A stretch of 64,000 nt of DNA, taken from Gordionus sp. m RMFG-2023 (lineage: Eukaryota; Nematomorpha; Gordioida; Chordodea; Parachordodidae). This document shows, piece by piece, positions 1-10,572 of the stretch (within the stretch, counting starts at the first letter, position 1; each line of letters starts with the position of its first letter). The stretch is taken from contig NC_088776.1 in the NCBI RefSeq assembly GCF_954871325.1, positions 10,974,052 through 11,038,051 of the forward strand. The letters run 5' to 3'. The position numbers were made by a program, and so were the translations under genes. A model generated the notes under the pieces. The model was given only the letters and a program-made list of their open reading frames with translations, searched no databases and had not been told where the DNA came from.

Positions 1-345
1 TGGCGTGTCCGGCGCCATTCGTTGATATGATTGTATTGCTCTGTTATCGGAAGATGCGGACGTTGGCTCCGACTCCTTCCAGGTTCGCCCTCCCATAGTA
101 TCAAACCGTTCCTTGGGACACCACCGGCGGATATGTCCCGCCATTCCACAACCATAACATATCACCCTGTCTCTTTCTTCACGTACCGTTTCCCTTGAGT
201 GCTCTGATGGTCTTCTCTTCCCCTCCATTGATCTCGTGCCTTCCTGGGCTAAAGCCCTCCATTCACTAGCAAGCGGTTCCATATCCGCACTAATTATCGT
301 ATTTCGCATCAAATGAGTACCCAGGTCTACATATCTATATCACAT
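1..345 (-). mobile_element. LTR retroelement gag fragment (fossil), cut by the window edge
   Basis: An open frame reads leftward off the edge of the window. It encodes a hydrophilic, Arg/Glu-rich stretch and one retroviral-type zinc knuckle of the form C-x2-C-x4-H-x4-C (CYGCGMAGHIRRWC, near 150-195). This is typical of the C-terminal nucleocapsid part of a Gag protein. It is more GC-rich than the surrounding DNA. It is probably a different copy or family from the element at 1547-6744, because its knuckle differs from the four there. Only a part is visible, so whether the element is whole cannot be judged. Confidence 0.6.
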
Positions 346-1546
346 AATCATTTACCTTCTCTTATTATTATTTTTTTTTTCTCTGCTTTCCCCCTTTTCT
401 TCCCTCCCCTTTCCTCATCACTCTCCTTGCATATATATATATAACGACTTACTTATTAATAATCGGCATACCGAATAAAATGATATTTTCCTCTACCGAA
501 TAAAATTATGAATTTTATGTTTTCTTCTTCTCTTACTTATTCAAAATTTTCCTTTTCTCAACACTCTCTTACTCGTAAATCATTTCCTTTATATTTCAAT
601 ACCCCATCTCCCTAACTCTATTTTTTTTCTCTCTTTCTCTCTCTATTTTCGTTAACAGAAAAACTTTTATTAATTTTATTATATTTTTTATCATTTAACC
701 TTAACTCCTACTATTTTTCTCTTAAGAAAAATTAAAAACAACAAACAACCATTACTCCCTTTATTAACATCTTATTATTATTATTATTATTTTTTCCTTT
801 TAATTCACTCTTCCCTGCCAACAAAATACAACATTATAATATAAAAAACATTATAATACAAATCACTCAACCCTAACCCCGTTATTTTTTTTTTTACTAT
901 TACTTTTTGTTTTTTTTTTTTTTAAATTCATTTTTACTTTTCTCAATACTTCTCTTTATTACATCATCCCATCCACCTATTCCCATTATTCATACCCATT
1001 CTATTCCTGCCTCCGCCCCTCCGTTTACCACAAGAACCTTCAACTATTTTCGCTTCAATATTATTCCGCCGCTTATTCCTTCTTCGTTACCGGTTTATTC
1101 CACCAAATATATTTCGAAAATTTATTTTACTTAATATACACTTTCAAAACCCTTTTCCCTTTACATTATTTTATTTAACCTAAACTTCCAAAAAATATAT
1201 TTTTTTTTAATAATTTTATTTCTCCTTAATTTATTTAATTCAACATTTTTTTAAACATTTCTCTAATATTTATTTCAGCTCCACCAAATTTCACAAAAAA
1301 AAAAAACAATTCAAAAAAAACAATTTTCCTTTTACTATTTTACTCTGATACATTATAATTTTTCTTTACAATTTGACTCGATCATACTTTGACTTATATT
1401 CCCACCTTATATATATATATACCCCTCTTTATATCATACTTCCCCTTTCCCTTCCGCCTTCCGGAACGACCACCTACACCACCCCCGTGACCTTGACCTA
1501 TATATATTTTTTTAACTTCGGACCTCTCGTTGACCTCTTGCCCCTG
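346..1546. other. Pyrimidine-rich stretch without a gene
   Basis: About 1.2 kb of C/T-rich, A-poor sequence on the plus strand, with many T runs and short TTA repeats. It lies just downstream (in minus orientation) of the Gypsy pol frame, so some of it may be the 3' part of that element. I found no match here to the LTR at 6443-6744 and no coding frame worth calling. Confidence 0.5.
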
Positions 1547-4500
1547 TCACTTTCGCCCCGCTTCCGTTCCTCTGCGTATCTGATCTTCATGTCTCACACC
1601 AACCTTACCATCCTGAAAACGGACCCGACTTAACTTTTTTCCCACCTTTTCCATCACAACTCCGGCTCGCCATTTCTCCTTTTCACCATATACCCTCGCC
1701 CACACCGACTGTCCCACCATAAACTTTGCTGGTCCCTCCTCCTCCCGTTCTCTCCTCGGACCCTCAGACTCTGGCCTCAGAGCATCTAACCCAATCCTCG
1801 TTCTGCGCCCTAAAAACTTCTCTGCTGGAGACAAATCCTCTCCCCTCCTACTATTATTATAATACATCACCGACGTCCATACTTCTCCTTTCCCATACTT
1901 TGCCTTTCGTAACCAATCTTTCACCAACCCCACCATCCGCTCTGCCTGCCCATTGGAGCTTGGGTGGTATGGAGGAGATAAAATATGCCGTATCCTATTT
2001 TCTTTGCAAAATTTCGCAAACTCTGCACTACTAAACGCTGGTCCACCGTCGGACACGATTGATTTAGCCACTCCAAACTTTGCCCACAAATTCTTCAATT
2101 TTCTGACCACTACTTGCGTTGTCAACCCTCTTACAACTTCAAACTCCACCCATTTAGAAAATGCATCAACCACTAGAAAATAATCCTTTTTTTCGTACTC
2201 GAAGAAATCGACATGAACCCTCTCCCATGGCTCAGTTGTTTTCGGCCAAGTCCCTTCTCTATCTCTTGCTGGCATCCTGGCCCAAGTATTGCATACTACA
2301 CATTGTCTTGCTAGTTCCTCAATCTCCACATTCATCCTCGGCCACCATACATATTCTCGTCCCCATTGTTTCATACGCTCCATTCCCTGATGACCTGCAT
2401 GCAACATTGTTAACACCATTCCTCTCAACTTCCCAGGTATCACTGCCCTATTTCCCCGGACTACACATTCGTCCATCACCGTCAATTCTCCTCCAACATT
2501 TTTATAAGCTCTATCTCCTTCTTTCCACGGCTTCCGGCCCATTATACATTCTTTTATTCGACTCAAATCCCTATCTTTTTGCGTCTCTTTCCGAATCTTC
2601 TCCCACGTTACCGGACCTCCCTTCAACATTCTCGATACCACCATGACCATCGCTACCTCCTTCTTACACATCTCCTCTGTATTACCTTCTTCCACATCCT
2701 CCCCTGCTCCGCATCTCGACATTATGTCCGGCAAATAATTTTCTCGGCCTCTACGATATCTCATCTCCATGTCAAAACTACCCACCATCAATAACCACCT
2801 CTGCAACCTCGGCGACATCATCAACTCCTTGTTATCCTTCCGGAATAAATGAATCAACGGCTTATGATCCGTATAGACTACAAAACGACGCCCAATCAAA
2901 TACTCCCGACACTTTGTCAATCCGAAAATTACAGCTAATGCCTCTTGCTCAATTACCGAATATCTCGTCTCCGCGGCTCTAAAAATTCTAGAAAAAAATA
3001 ACACCGGTCTCTCCAGCTCTTCTATACGATGCAATAACGCTCCTCCTACTCCCCTTTGAGACGCATCTACCGCCAATATCACCTCCAGTTCATTATTAAA
3101 ACACACTAAGACGGGCTCTTTTCCAATCCGGCACTTCAACTCCTCAAACGCCTCCTCCTGTTCATCTCCCCAATCAAATCTCTCTCCCTTTTTCAACAAC
3201 TGGTACAAAGGTGCCGCTATCTCCGCAAAATTCTCTACAAACCTGTGATAATAGTTAACCATTCCCAGAAAAGACTGTATTTCCGACTTGCATTTCGGCC
3301 TCAACATGTTTGCAATACCCACCATATTCTTATCCAAAGGTCTAACCTCTACTCCATTAATCCGATGACCCAAATAAACAACCTCCATTACTCCAAACAC
3401 ACTTTTCTCTCTACTAGCACGCAATCCCTTCTCCTTGATTCTCCAAAATACCTCCTCCAGCCTCCTATTATGCTCCTCCTGCGTAATACCTGTTATCAAG
3501 ACATCGTCCATATAGTAAAACACTCCCTCCAAACCCTGAAAAACGGCCGCCATTGTCCTCTGAAATATGGGTGCCGAAACACTCAACCCAAACGGCAATC
3601 TCTTAAACGCAAATAGTCCCTTGGGCGTAGTTATGGTCAGCAACTTCTGCATCTCCTTCCTTACCTTCAACTGCAAATACGCATTAGAAAAATCCACCTT
3701 CGAAAAATATAAACTCCCCTTCAAATTCGCCAATATCTCCTCTATCCTCGGTAACGGATATTTTACTTCAACTACCCACGGATTCAATGTTACTCGGAAA
3801 TCTGCACATAATCTCAACTTCCCATTAGCCTTTTTCACCGGTACTAAAGGTGTCGCCCACTCGCTATATTCGACCGGACATACAATATCTTCCTTTACCC
3901 ATCTATCCAACTCTTGCTCTACCTCCCGCCTCCATTCAAAAGGTACACGACGTACAGCACAATACTTCGGCACACTTCCCTCCTTCATCCGAATCTCCAC
4001 CTCATAACCCTTCAAACAACCCAACTCTTCCTCAAATATTTCTCCATACCTCTCCACTAACTTCTCCACCTCCTTTTGGACCTCCTTTATTCCCTCTCCA
4101 CACCCCCACAAATTTTTCGCAACTCCTTGTTCTACAAAATTCTCTCCCTTCTTCTCACTAACCAGCGGCCTCAATACTCCATATCTACTGTCTTGGACAT
4201 TTCCTATTTCTCCATCTACATAAATCGGACCTCTCCCCAACATATATTCTCTCGCATTCTCTTCGCTTTCCCCCCAAAACATGGATCTTCCATCGTCTAC
4301 TTCAATATTATCTAGGCCCTCCATCCATTCCAAATTTCCTCTCGACATTCTCTTCTCTTCATTCACTCGGACCATATTTATCAAGTCTTCCCGAATATCT
4401 TCTTCGATCGCCACAAATACTCCCCATCGGGCAAATACTCCCCAGAATCCATACCTCGGCCCTACATTTGTAATCCAATCCCATCCCATCACCGGCTCAA

Positions 4501-4834
4501 CGTCTCGGTTAATTATCCATAAGTCCAACATTTTACATCCTTCTCTTCCTACCTCCCCAATATGCACTCTTCCCATCATCTCCATCTCCGATCCATCAAA
4601 CTGCCTTACTTGCATAACGTCTCTAATTATATTACTACCCGGCCAAAGTCTTTTAAAATCCTCATATCCCATCACCGAAATAGCTGCTCCAGTATCAAAT
4701 AACATAGATACCATCTTCCCGTTGATATCGAACCATACCCTTGGACTCGGCAGATACATTAACTCCCGTTGAACCTCCTGCTGCAACATTTTAACTCTCA
4801 ACTCTTTCTTGCCTCCTCCTAACGCCACGGTCAT
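1547..4834 (-). CDS. Gypsy pol polyprotein (PR-RT-RH-IN)
   Basis: One open frame of 1095 codons. In order: an aspartic protease with the DTGA active-site motif near residue 47; a reverse transcriptase with the catalytic YMDD box; an RNase H domain with a TDHKPL motif; and an integrase with an HHCC zinc-binding region and a DDE core, followed by a basic C-terminal region. This domain order and the length fit Ty3/Gypsy pol. The frame starts 27 bp after the stop of the zinc-knuckle ORF upstream, so expression by read-through or re-initiation, as in other LTR elements, is possible. The many plus-strand open frames in this interval are antisense shadows of it. Confidence 0.9.
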   Translation of the reverse strand: MTVALGGGKKELRVKMLQQEVQRELMYLPSPRVWFDINGKMVSMLFDTGAAISVMGYEDFKRLWPGSNIIRDVMQVRQFDGSEMEMMGRVHIGEVGREGCKMLDLWIINRDVEPVMGWDWITNVGPRYGFWGVFARWGVFVAIEEDIREDLINMVRVNEEKRMSRGNLEWMEGLDNIEVDDGRSMFWGESEENAREYMLGRGPIYVDGEIGNVQDSRYGVLRPLVSEKKGENFVEQGVAKNLWGCGEGIKEVQKEVEKLVERYGEIFEEELGCLKGYEVEIRMKEGSVPKYCAVRRVPFEWRREVEQELDRWVKEDIVCPVEYSEWATPLVPVKKANGKLRLCADFRVTLNPWVVEVKYPLPRIEEILANLKGSLYFSKVDFSNAYLQLKVRKEMQKLLTITTPKGLFAFKRLPFGLSVSAPIFQRTMAAVFQGLEGVFYYMDDVLITGITQEEHNRRLEEVFWRIKEKGLRASREKSVFGVMEVVYLGHRINGVEVRPLDKNMVGIANMLRPKCKSEIQSFLGMVNYYHRFVENFAEIAAPLYQLLKKGERFDWGDEQEEAFEELKCRIGKEPVLVCFNNELEVILAVDASQRGVGGALLHRIEELERPVLFFSRIFRAAETRYSVIEQEALAVIFGLTKCREYLIGRRFVVYTDHKPLIHLFRKDNKELMMSPRLQRWLLMVGSFDMEMRYRRGRENYLPDIMSRCGAGEDVEEGNTEEMCKKEVAMVMVVSRMLKGGPVTWEKIRKETQKDRDLSRIKECIMGRKPWKEGDRAYKNVGGELTVMDECVVRGNRAVIPGKLRGMVLTMLHAGHQGMERMKQWGREYVWWPRMNVEIEELARQCVVCNTWARMPARDREGTWPKTTEPWERVHVDFFEYEKKDYFLVVDAFSKWVEFEVVRGLTTQVVVRKLKNLWAKFGVAKSIVSDGGPAFSSAEFAKFCKENRIRHILSPPYHPSSNGQAERMVGLVKDWLRKAKYGKGEVWTSVMYYNNSRRGEDLSPAEKFLGRRTRIGLDALRPESEGPRREREEEGPAKFMVGQSVWARVYGEKEKWRAGVVMEKVGKKLSRVRFQDGKVGVRHEDQIRRGTEAGRK

Positions 4835-4861
4835 TATTTTACTCTCCTTCCCATCATATAG

Positions 4862-5581
4862 TCAATCTTTATTACAATCTCTGGCCCAATGTCCCCTTTT
4901 TCGGCACTTGAAACACGTCATCTCCTCTCCAATATCCTTTCCTTCTTTTCCAGCTATCTCCGTCATACTCCTCATATTCACGACCCCCGACGACTCTCCT
5001 CTCTGTGGAAAACCTGCCCTTGTTTCCACCTTTCCCACTCGGCAATCCTTTAACACATGTCCAAATCTTCCACAACCCGTGCAACGTATTCTCTCTGCTC
5101 TGCCCGGACAATATGTCGAAATATGTCCCATCTCCCCACACGCAAAACATTTGACATCTCTACAATTCACCGCAATATGACCCATCTCCCCACATTTATA
5201 ACATCTACCATTCCGACCTCTCTGTCCCCCACTGTTGAACGGCCTTGGCATATCTTGACGTCCACGGTATACATCCAAATGTCTGTCATCTATCCTCTCG
5301 TTCTTTAACCGGTCAATTTCTTCATTATTGACCCAACCCTTCATTATTTCTTGAACCGGTAACCACGTCACTCTCCCCAACCTATCATCCTCTCCATTAT
5401 GCCCCTCTACCAACAACGATTGCCCACGAATCCTAATACTCCTTTCTCTTCGCATTCTCCTTCCAAAATATAAACTACACAACCATATCATCAACACTAC
5501 CACCGCTCCCAATACATTATATTGCAACTCCACATATTTTGTAATTTTAAAACCCTTCATTAAAATATTTACGTATTTCAA
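4862..5581 (-). CDS. Retroelement zinc-knuckle (Gag-like) ORF
   Basis: 239 codons, immediately upstream of pol. The C-terminal half holds four zinc knuckles of the CCHC form (for example CYKCGEMGHIAVNC and CFKCRKRGHWARDC), as in nucleocapsid proteins. The N-terminal part is not recognisable as a capsid and has one hydrophobic stretch around residues 24-43. Role inferred: RNA binding and packaging. It is short for a complete Gypsy Gag, so either the capsid part is highly diverged or this is a reduced Gag. Confidence 0.7.
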   Translation of the reverse strand: MKYVNILMKGFKITKYVELQYNVLGAVVVLMIWLCSLYFGRRMRRERSIRIRGQSLLVEGHNGEDDRLGRVTWLPVQEIMKGWVNNEEIDRLKNERIDDRHLDVYRGRQDMPRPFNSGGQRGRNGRCYKCGEMGHIAVNCRDVKCFACGEMGHISTYCPGRAERIRCTGCGRFGHVLKDCRVGKVETRAGFPQRGESSGVVNMRSMTEIAGKEGKDIGEEMTCFKCRKRGHWARDCNKD

Positions 5582-5819
5582 TTTTTCCTAATTTATTTCT
5601 CTAACAACACTAAATTTTATAAAATATTCACAAAAAATTAATAATTAATTTCACCAAAAATATCTTAACTACTTGTAATGTCAGACAATAAGATAAAATC
5701 AATAAGGTAAAAACTCCAATAATACACATATACATTTATCAATTTCAAAAAAAAAATCAATACCTTCCGCTAATCTTTAATCTCTTACGTGTATTGACGT
5801 CTTTTGAAAAAAAAAATCG

Positions 5820-6350
5820 GCAGCACTTTCGTGTAACTTGCTTTCTAATAAACTTTTTTGGAATTTCTTCTAATAGATTTATATAGACAAAAATTTGGGC
5901 AGCACTTCCGTGTACTCTACCTTTTTAGTAAATTTTCGATTTTCGTCTAATAGATTTATATAGGCAAAAATTTGGGCAGCACTTCCGTGTACTCTACCTT
6001 TTTAGTAAATTTTCGATTTTCGTCTAATAGATTTATATAGGCAAAAATTTGGGCAGCACTTCCGTGTACCCTAATTTTTTAGTAAATTTTCGGACTTTCT
6101 TCTAATAGATTTATATAACCAAAAATTTTGGCAGCACTTCCGTGTAATTTACGTCTTTTGAAAATTTTCACTTGACGGTCACCTCTTTTGACGGTACTTG
6201 TTCTTGACGGTCTTTTAACCCAAACGGTCCCTTATTACACACGGTACTTATCCTTGACGGTACTTGTTCTTGACGGTACTTGCTCTTGACGGTACTTGCT
6301 CTTGACGGTACTTGTTCTTGACGGTTCTTCAAATTGACGGTCTTATCCAC
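5820..6350. repeat. Two tandem repeat arrays in the retroelement leader
   Basis: First array: a unit of 77-79 bp repeated five times, marked by GCAGCACTTCCGTGT at 5820, 5899, 5976, 6053 and 6131; the copies diverge most at the edges. Second array (about 6170-6350): a 16-17 bp unit around CTTGACGGTACTTGTT repeated roughly eight times. Both lie between the primer-binding site and the zinc-knuckle ORF, where leaders of LTR elements are often repetitive. A minus-strand frame through the second array gives a repeated RQEQVPS peptide, which I regard as a by-product of the tandem unit. Confidence 0.85.
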
Positions 6351-6419
6351 CACAACGCCCCACAAAAATATTTTCCCAAAAATAATTTATAAAAATAATT
6401 GTTTTTACTTTAGTTTTTT

Positions 6420-6432
6420 GGTCACGGCACCA
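6420..6432 (-). promoter_or_regulatory. Probable tRNA primer-binding site
   Basis: Minus-strand TGGTGCCGTGACC starts with TGG, the complement of a tRNA CCA end, and lies 10 bp inside the LTR edge at 6443. Position and form fit a primer-binding site for minus-strand DNA synthesis. The primer tRNA was not identified. Confidence 0.6.
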
Positions 6433-6442
6433 ACTATTACGT

Positions 6443-6744
6443 TGTGCCGTATAAGTCCGAATAGAAAGCAAAACTCCGAGTATAATAATTTTATTGAATT
6501 TCCCACACAAAAAAAATGAATAATTTTATTTCAAAATTTATATATACTATTACAACCAAAAAAAAAAATATATTAAAAACAAAAATAAAATAGTTAATAA
6601 TAATAATTTTATAATATTTCGCTTCCCTTTTATAGGGAAGCGCATAAAATACAATTTCATTATGATTCAACAAAACTTAATTTTTATATCTAAAAATAAA
6701 ATAAAACAAAATATTAAAATACGGTCTAATAATGAACCGGCACA
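6443..6744 (-). repeat. 5' LTR of the Gypsy element
   Basis: A 302-bp stretch that begins TGTGCCGG and ends CGGCACA on the minus strand: the TG...CA termini of an LTR with a 7-bp inverted repeat. Inside, at 6620-6642, a perfect inverted repeat CGCTTCCC...GGGAAGCG encloses a TATAAAA box in minus orientation, a plausible promoter. The primer-binding site follows at the expected side. No second copy was found in the window. Confidence 0.65.
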
Positions 6745-6783
6745 ATTTATTTATTAATGTTCACACAATAAATATTATCAAAT

Positions 6784-9700
6784 ATGTCACTCATTTATGA
6801 CATAGTTAAAGAAGTAAATATAATGAACAATGTTTGTGAGACAGATATCATGTCTCACATGCGGTCAATCAGGATTTCACGACAATGTGAAATGACAAAA
6901 GATTTAAAATGTGTGAAGTGTGTCCGAGATATACATGTGACTATGAATTGTAGAAATAATATTGATAATACAAAATTTGGATTGTGGGTCATTTACAAGA
7001 GAAATAACTAATGACTAAGAGAATTAATTGTAAAAATAATAAATTTTAATTTTGTATGTCTGTAATTTGTATAAATGATGAGAATCAACAAGAAAAATGT
7101 AAAGTTATTGTTAAAAAATAGATAAAGGATTATTGAAGATTAAATTGATACATAGAGTAGAATTATAGGAGATATTATAAATTAAAAATCCCAGGATAAA
7201 AATAGAGGAAATTAGTTTTTTTTATTAGATACGGGAGCATGGATTTGTTGGATAAGCTTATAGGATTTTAATAAAAATTGGCAAGGAAAGGATCTTAACT
7301 AGAAGAATAAGAGCTAAGCAATTAGATAATAGTTTGTTAAAATTATAGGTTTTTAGGTGATGAAATTGAAAGATATTAATAAGGAGATAATTTTGTGAAT
7401 TACGACCTTAAAGATAGACCCAATTTTAGGTTTGAGTTACATTAAAGAAAGGTTTTTCTACCTAATTAAGAAGTTAAGCAATTGATATTTCTCGATAAAC
7501 TCCTAAATCGAACACTAGATATTAAGATATAGAAAAAAGCAGAAGAGAAGAAAGAAAAAAATCAGGGGCGTCGCTAGCCTTCACAATCTCAGGGGGCTCA
7601 ACTAGAAAAATTTTTATGGGGGGCTTTGCCCCCATATTTCCCAATTTGCGGGTCTTCGGCCCCCTTTAGCCCTGACTTCGGCCGGGTTTTATATGAATAT
7701 ATTATACGTTTTTAAAATTTGCTAACTCTGAACAATTATTCTGATTTTCATATTTTGTCATTTATTATATTATGCATACAAAATAAACTTGCCTATAAAA
7801 AACGACATAATGCAATAATATAAGTCTTAGCAACTTACATTGACAAAGGGTTATTAAAATAGTATAGCTCTCTGTTACCATTTTAGACAATGTTTTATAG
7901 AATGGACTAATAAGGAAAATTTATTGGCCTAAACCCAATCAACAATTTCTGAAGAGTATAAAAGACCAATCTAAATCATAAAACTATATGGTGGTTAGAG
8001 CTTCCTCTTAGAAGACATGATGGAAGCTAGATAAGCAATCAGGAAAATTATTGTGAGATATTAAGTTTCTAAAAGATTATCTTGCATTTTAAATGATATA
8101 TAAGTTGACCAATATTGTTTATCTAAAATATAAAATTATATGCTCTCAGCCGCATAGTAATAATCTTAAATTACATAGCAACACAAATAATAGATGCTGG
8201 TTAATTTGCAGTAATAGCCATGACACTCATGATGTAAACTAATATCAGAATTTATTATGTTGGATAAAATAAAAACACTAAATTGGAAGAAATAATTATG
8301 CAAATATATTGAAGCCTGGAGTTATTTATACGGCAATGCCATATTAGAAATGAAACGTTTTCTAACTATAAAATAAGGACCAGAATGATATGATGAAACA
8401 ATTAAGATTTTACATATTATCGCACCACCTTGATATATTATATCTTAAAATAATAGTAGTTTGTGATAATATCAAAATACTTGTATTAAAAATTTAACTA
8501 AAGACTGTTTTTCGAAAAAGAAAAAAATAGCTTTCCTAAAAACATGTAAAAAAAAGGAGAAAAGATATCAAATTTATTACATCTATTGCAGGATGAATAA
8601 TAAAATGTTTAATTTTTAAAATAATTTATAATTAAATAGATGGCGTTAAATACTTGAATGCAATTTGTTATTATATTTATTATCAAAACCATTTATTAGT
8701 AAAATTTATTATAATATTAACTGTAATATATTATATAACTGTCAAATACATCTATAAAAGTGGCATTATATCTAATATTTTATAGACAACTGTATATTGT
8801 AGAGGATTATAAACTATATACCTACGACCTTGGAAATATTTTTATTGATCAATGATGAACTCGGCTAATTACAATATTAAATTTGTTAATTTTCAAATAA
8901 TATATGATTATATATATTTAATTAGGGTTAAATAATAATTTAAATAATAAAAGTCATTTAAACTTCAACTGTTAAAGCTAAATTAATATTTAGTGAGTTG
9001 ATATTATATTTTTAATACAGAATTTGATTGCAAGCTGACATAGTGAAAATATAATTTATATGTATTAATCTAATCTAATAATTAAAATAATATAATTTCC
9101 CTTCTTTTAATTATATGTTTTTTGTATTGATTTTTTTGTTTTTAATATATATTTTTAATTCAATAGTGTATATAAATGTTCATGTTCATGTTTTAACTTT
9201 TTTACCGAATAAAGTTTATTATGAAATTAGTATTTATATTAATTAATTGTAAATTTAAAAAAAAAAAAATTTAATAAAAATTTAAATAGTCTTATTTTCT
9301 AAATAATAAAATTTATCTATATATTACTTAATTGAATTATAAAAGAAATCATTCAGTGGGCAATCAAAAAAATTTATTTTTAGTTCAAGGGGATATTAAG
9401 GAGCCATTAAAAATATTTTTTTTGCTTCAGGATGCTATTCAAATTTTTTAGGGGGCTCGAGCCCCTGCCCCCCTCCCTCCTAGCGACGCCACTGAAAAAA
9501 TACAAATCTAATAGAGATAACTAGAGTTGTCAATGAGATACCAAATAAAGGGATGAAACGATAGAAATTGTTGAAAGGAAATTTCACAAAAAAATATAAG
9601 AAAAAAGAAGAATTAGGAACGTTAAACGATTTTGAAATTGATATAAGATTAATTGAGAACTATTAACCAAAATTTTGTGGTATTAGAAGATTGTCATTCA

Positions 9701-10320
9701 TTGATTAGAACAAATTGATAAAGAGCTACATAAATGGTTAAGGCCAATAGTACATAGTTAGTGCCCATAAAAAAAGAAAAAGGAAAAACAAGATTATAGA
9801 GTGTCTATACATGTAAAATGACAGATTAGCATTCATTATCAAGAATGAAACAATTGTTAGCATTCAAAGGAGCTTCAAAATTTAGATCTGGAAAAGAAAA
9901 TAATTTTATTAAAAAATTGCAGGCTGCATATAAAAATCAGGTATAGAAAGGTAAAGAATAGTAGAAGAAAGAAAAGATAGGAAGGGGATAGAATAATTTA
10001 CAAATTTAATTTTATTTTAGATGACATCGTATATTAGAAAATTTAGTTATATAATGATAATAGAGAACAGAGCATAGATGGTTCTACCATGTCTAGAGAT
10101 TGGTTGAGATTAACGATATTAGGAGAAGTATTGGAAGATCTACAAAAGGAGAAAATAGAAATACAGTGGGGATACCATAGATATCAACACGACAAGGCTA
10201 TGTTGGACTTGCAAGGGAAACCACCTAATGAGATATTGTGCAGAACACATTTTCATAGGAAACAGCGAATCGTTAATGGGTGAACAAAAAAAGTACCTTG
10301 TTTAATGGGTCAGCAAGGAA
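6784..10320 (+). mobile_element. Decayed gag-pol retroelement (fossil), split by a DNA transposon
   Basis: Recognisable pieces in order: a zinc knuckle C-x2-C-x4-H-x4-C near 6910, an aspartic-protease-like LLDTGAW motif near 7225, a reverse-transcriptase-like stretch near 9720-9800 (a PIKKEKGKTRL-type segment) and a possible integrase remnant near 10089-10283. The order is that of an LTR element of the Gypsy group. It is heavily decayed, so clearly older than the element at 1547-6744, and it is interrupted by the TIR transposon at 7563-9494. Its ends were not found. Confidence 0.55.
7563..9494. mobile_element. hAT-like TIR DNA transposon, no transposase seen
   Basis: The ends are CAGGGGCGTCGCTAG on the left and, as the reverse complement of the right end, CAGTGGCGTCGCTAG: terminal inverted repeats that match at 14 of 15 positions, followed by G-rich subterminal DNA on both sides. 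The flanks carry a direct repeat AAAAAAT, consistent with a 7-8 bp target duplication, although A-richness weakens that point. The 1.9-kb interior is AT-rich and holds no open frame, so it is non-autonomous. The CAG...CTG ends and duplication size point to the hAT superfamily; that assignment is inference. It sits inside the retroelement fossil and is therefore younger. Confidence 0.8.
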
Positions 10321-10572
10321 ATAGCCTCATACGAAGGACAATACTAAGGGCAAAGACTTACTATAAGATTTTATTTTTATTTTTTGAAGATTTGAATACA
10401 ATGTTCATTGTACCTTTTTTATGAAATAATTTATACAATATTATTTATAAATGAAAATAAAGAAATAGTTTCACATATATTTTGCAACAAGAACAGGCAA
10501 ATCCTCCTCGGCTATGTCTATGTAACAAATATTAATACGACATATATTTCGATTTCTTAGTGTTCGGTTTCA

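Larger units (their letters stand above)
1547..6744 (-). mobile_element. Ty3/Gypsy-type LTR retrotransposon, minus strand
   Basis: Read on the minus strand the parts are: an LTR (6443-6744), a primer-binding site (6420-6432), a leader with tandem repeats (about 5820-6350), a zinc-knuckle ORF (4862-5581) and a long pol ORF (1547-4834). The order protease, reverse transcriptase, RNase H, integrase in pol is that of Ty3/Gypsy. Both coding frames are long and open, so the copy looks fairly young on that side, but I could not find the second LTR within the window, so the left boundary is unknown and the element may be incomplete or interrupted there. GC content is clearly above that of the surrounding DNA, as expected of a recently arrived element. 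Treated as a fossil; no breaks are itemised. Confidence 0.85.

Noticed and set aside
1726-5308. Many plus-strand open frames opposite the Gypsy ORFs
   Set aside because: They are antisense shadows of the GC-richer pol and zinc-knuckle frames; composition is Ser/Pro/Leu-rich without any domain.
5820-6160. CRISPR-like array
   Set aside because: The 77-bp units are contiguous with no unique spacers and lie in a retroelement leader in an animal genome.
6168-6365. Minus-strand frame encoding repeated RQEQVPS peptides
   Set aside because: Produced by the 16-17 bp tandem repeat; no start context or partner.
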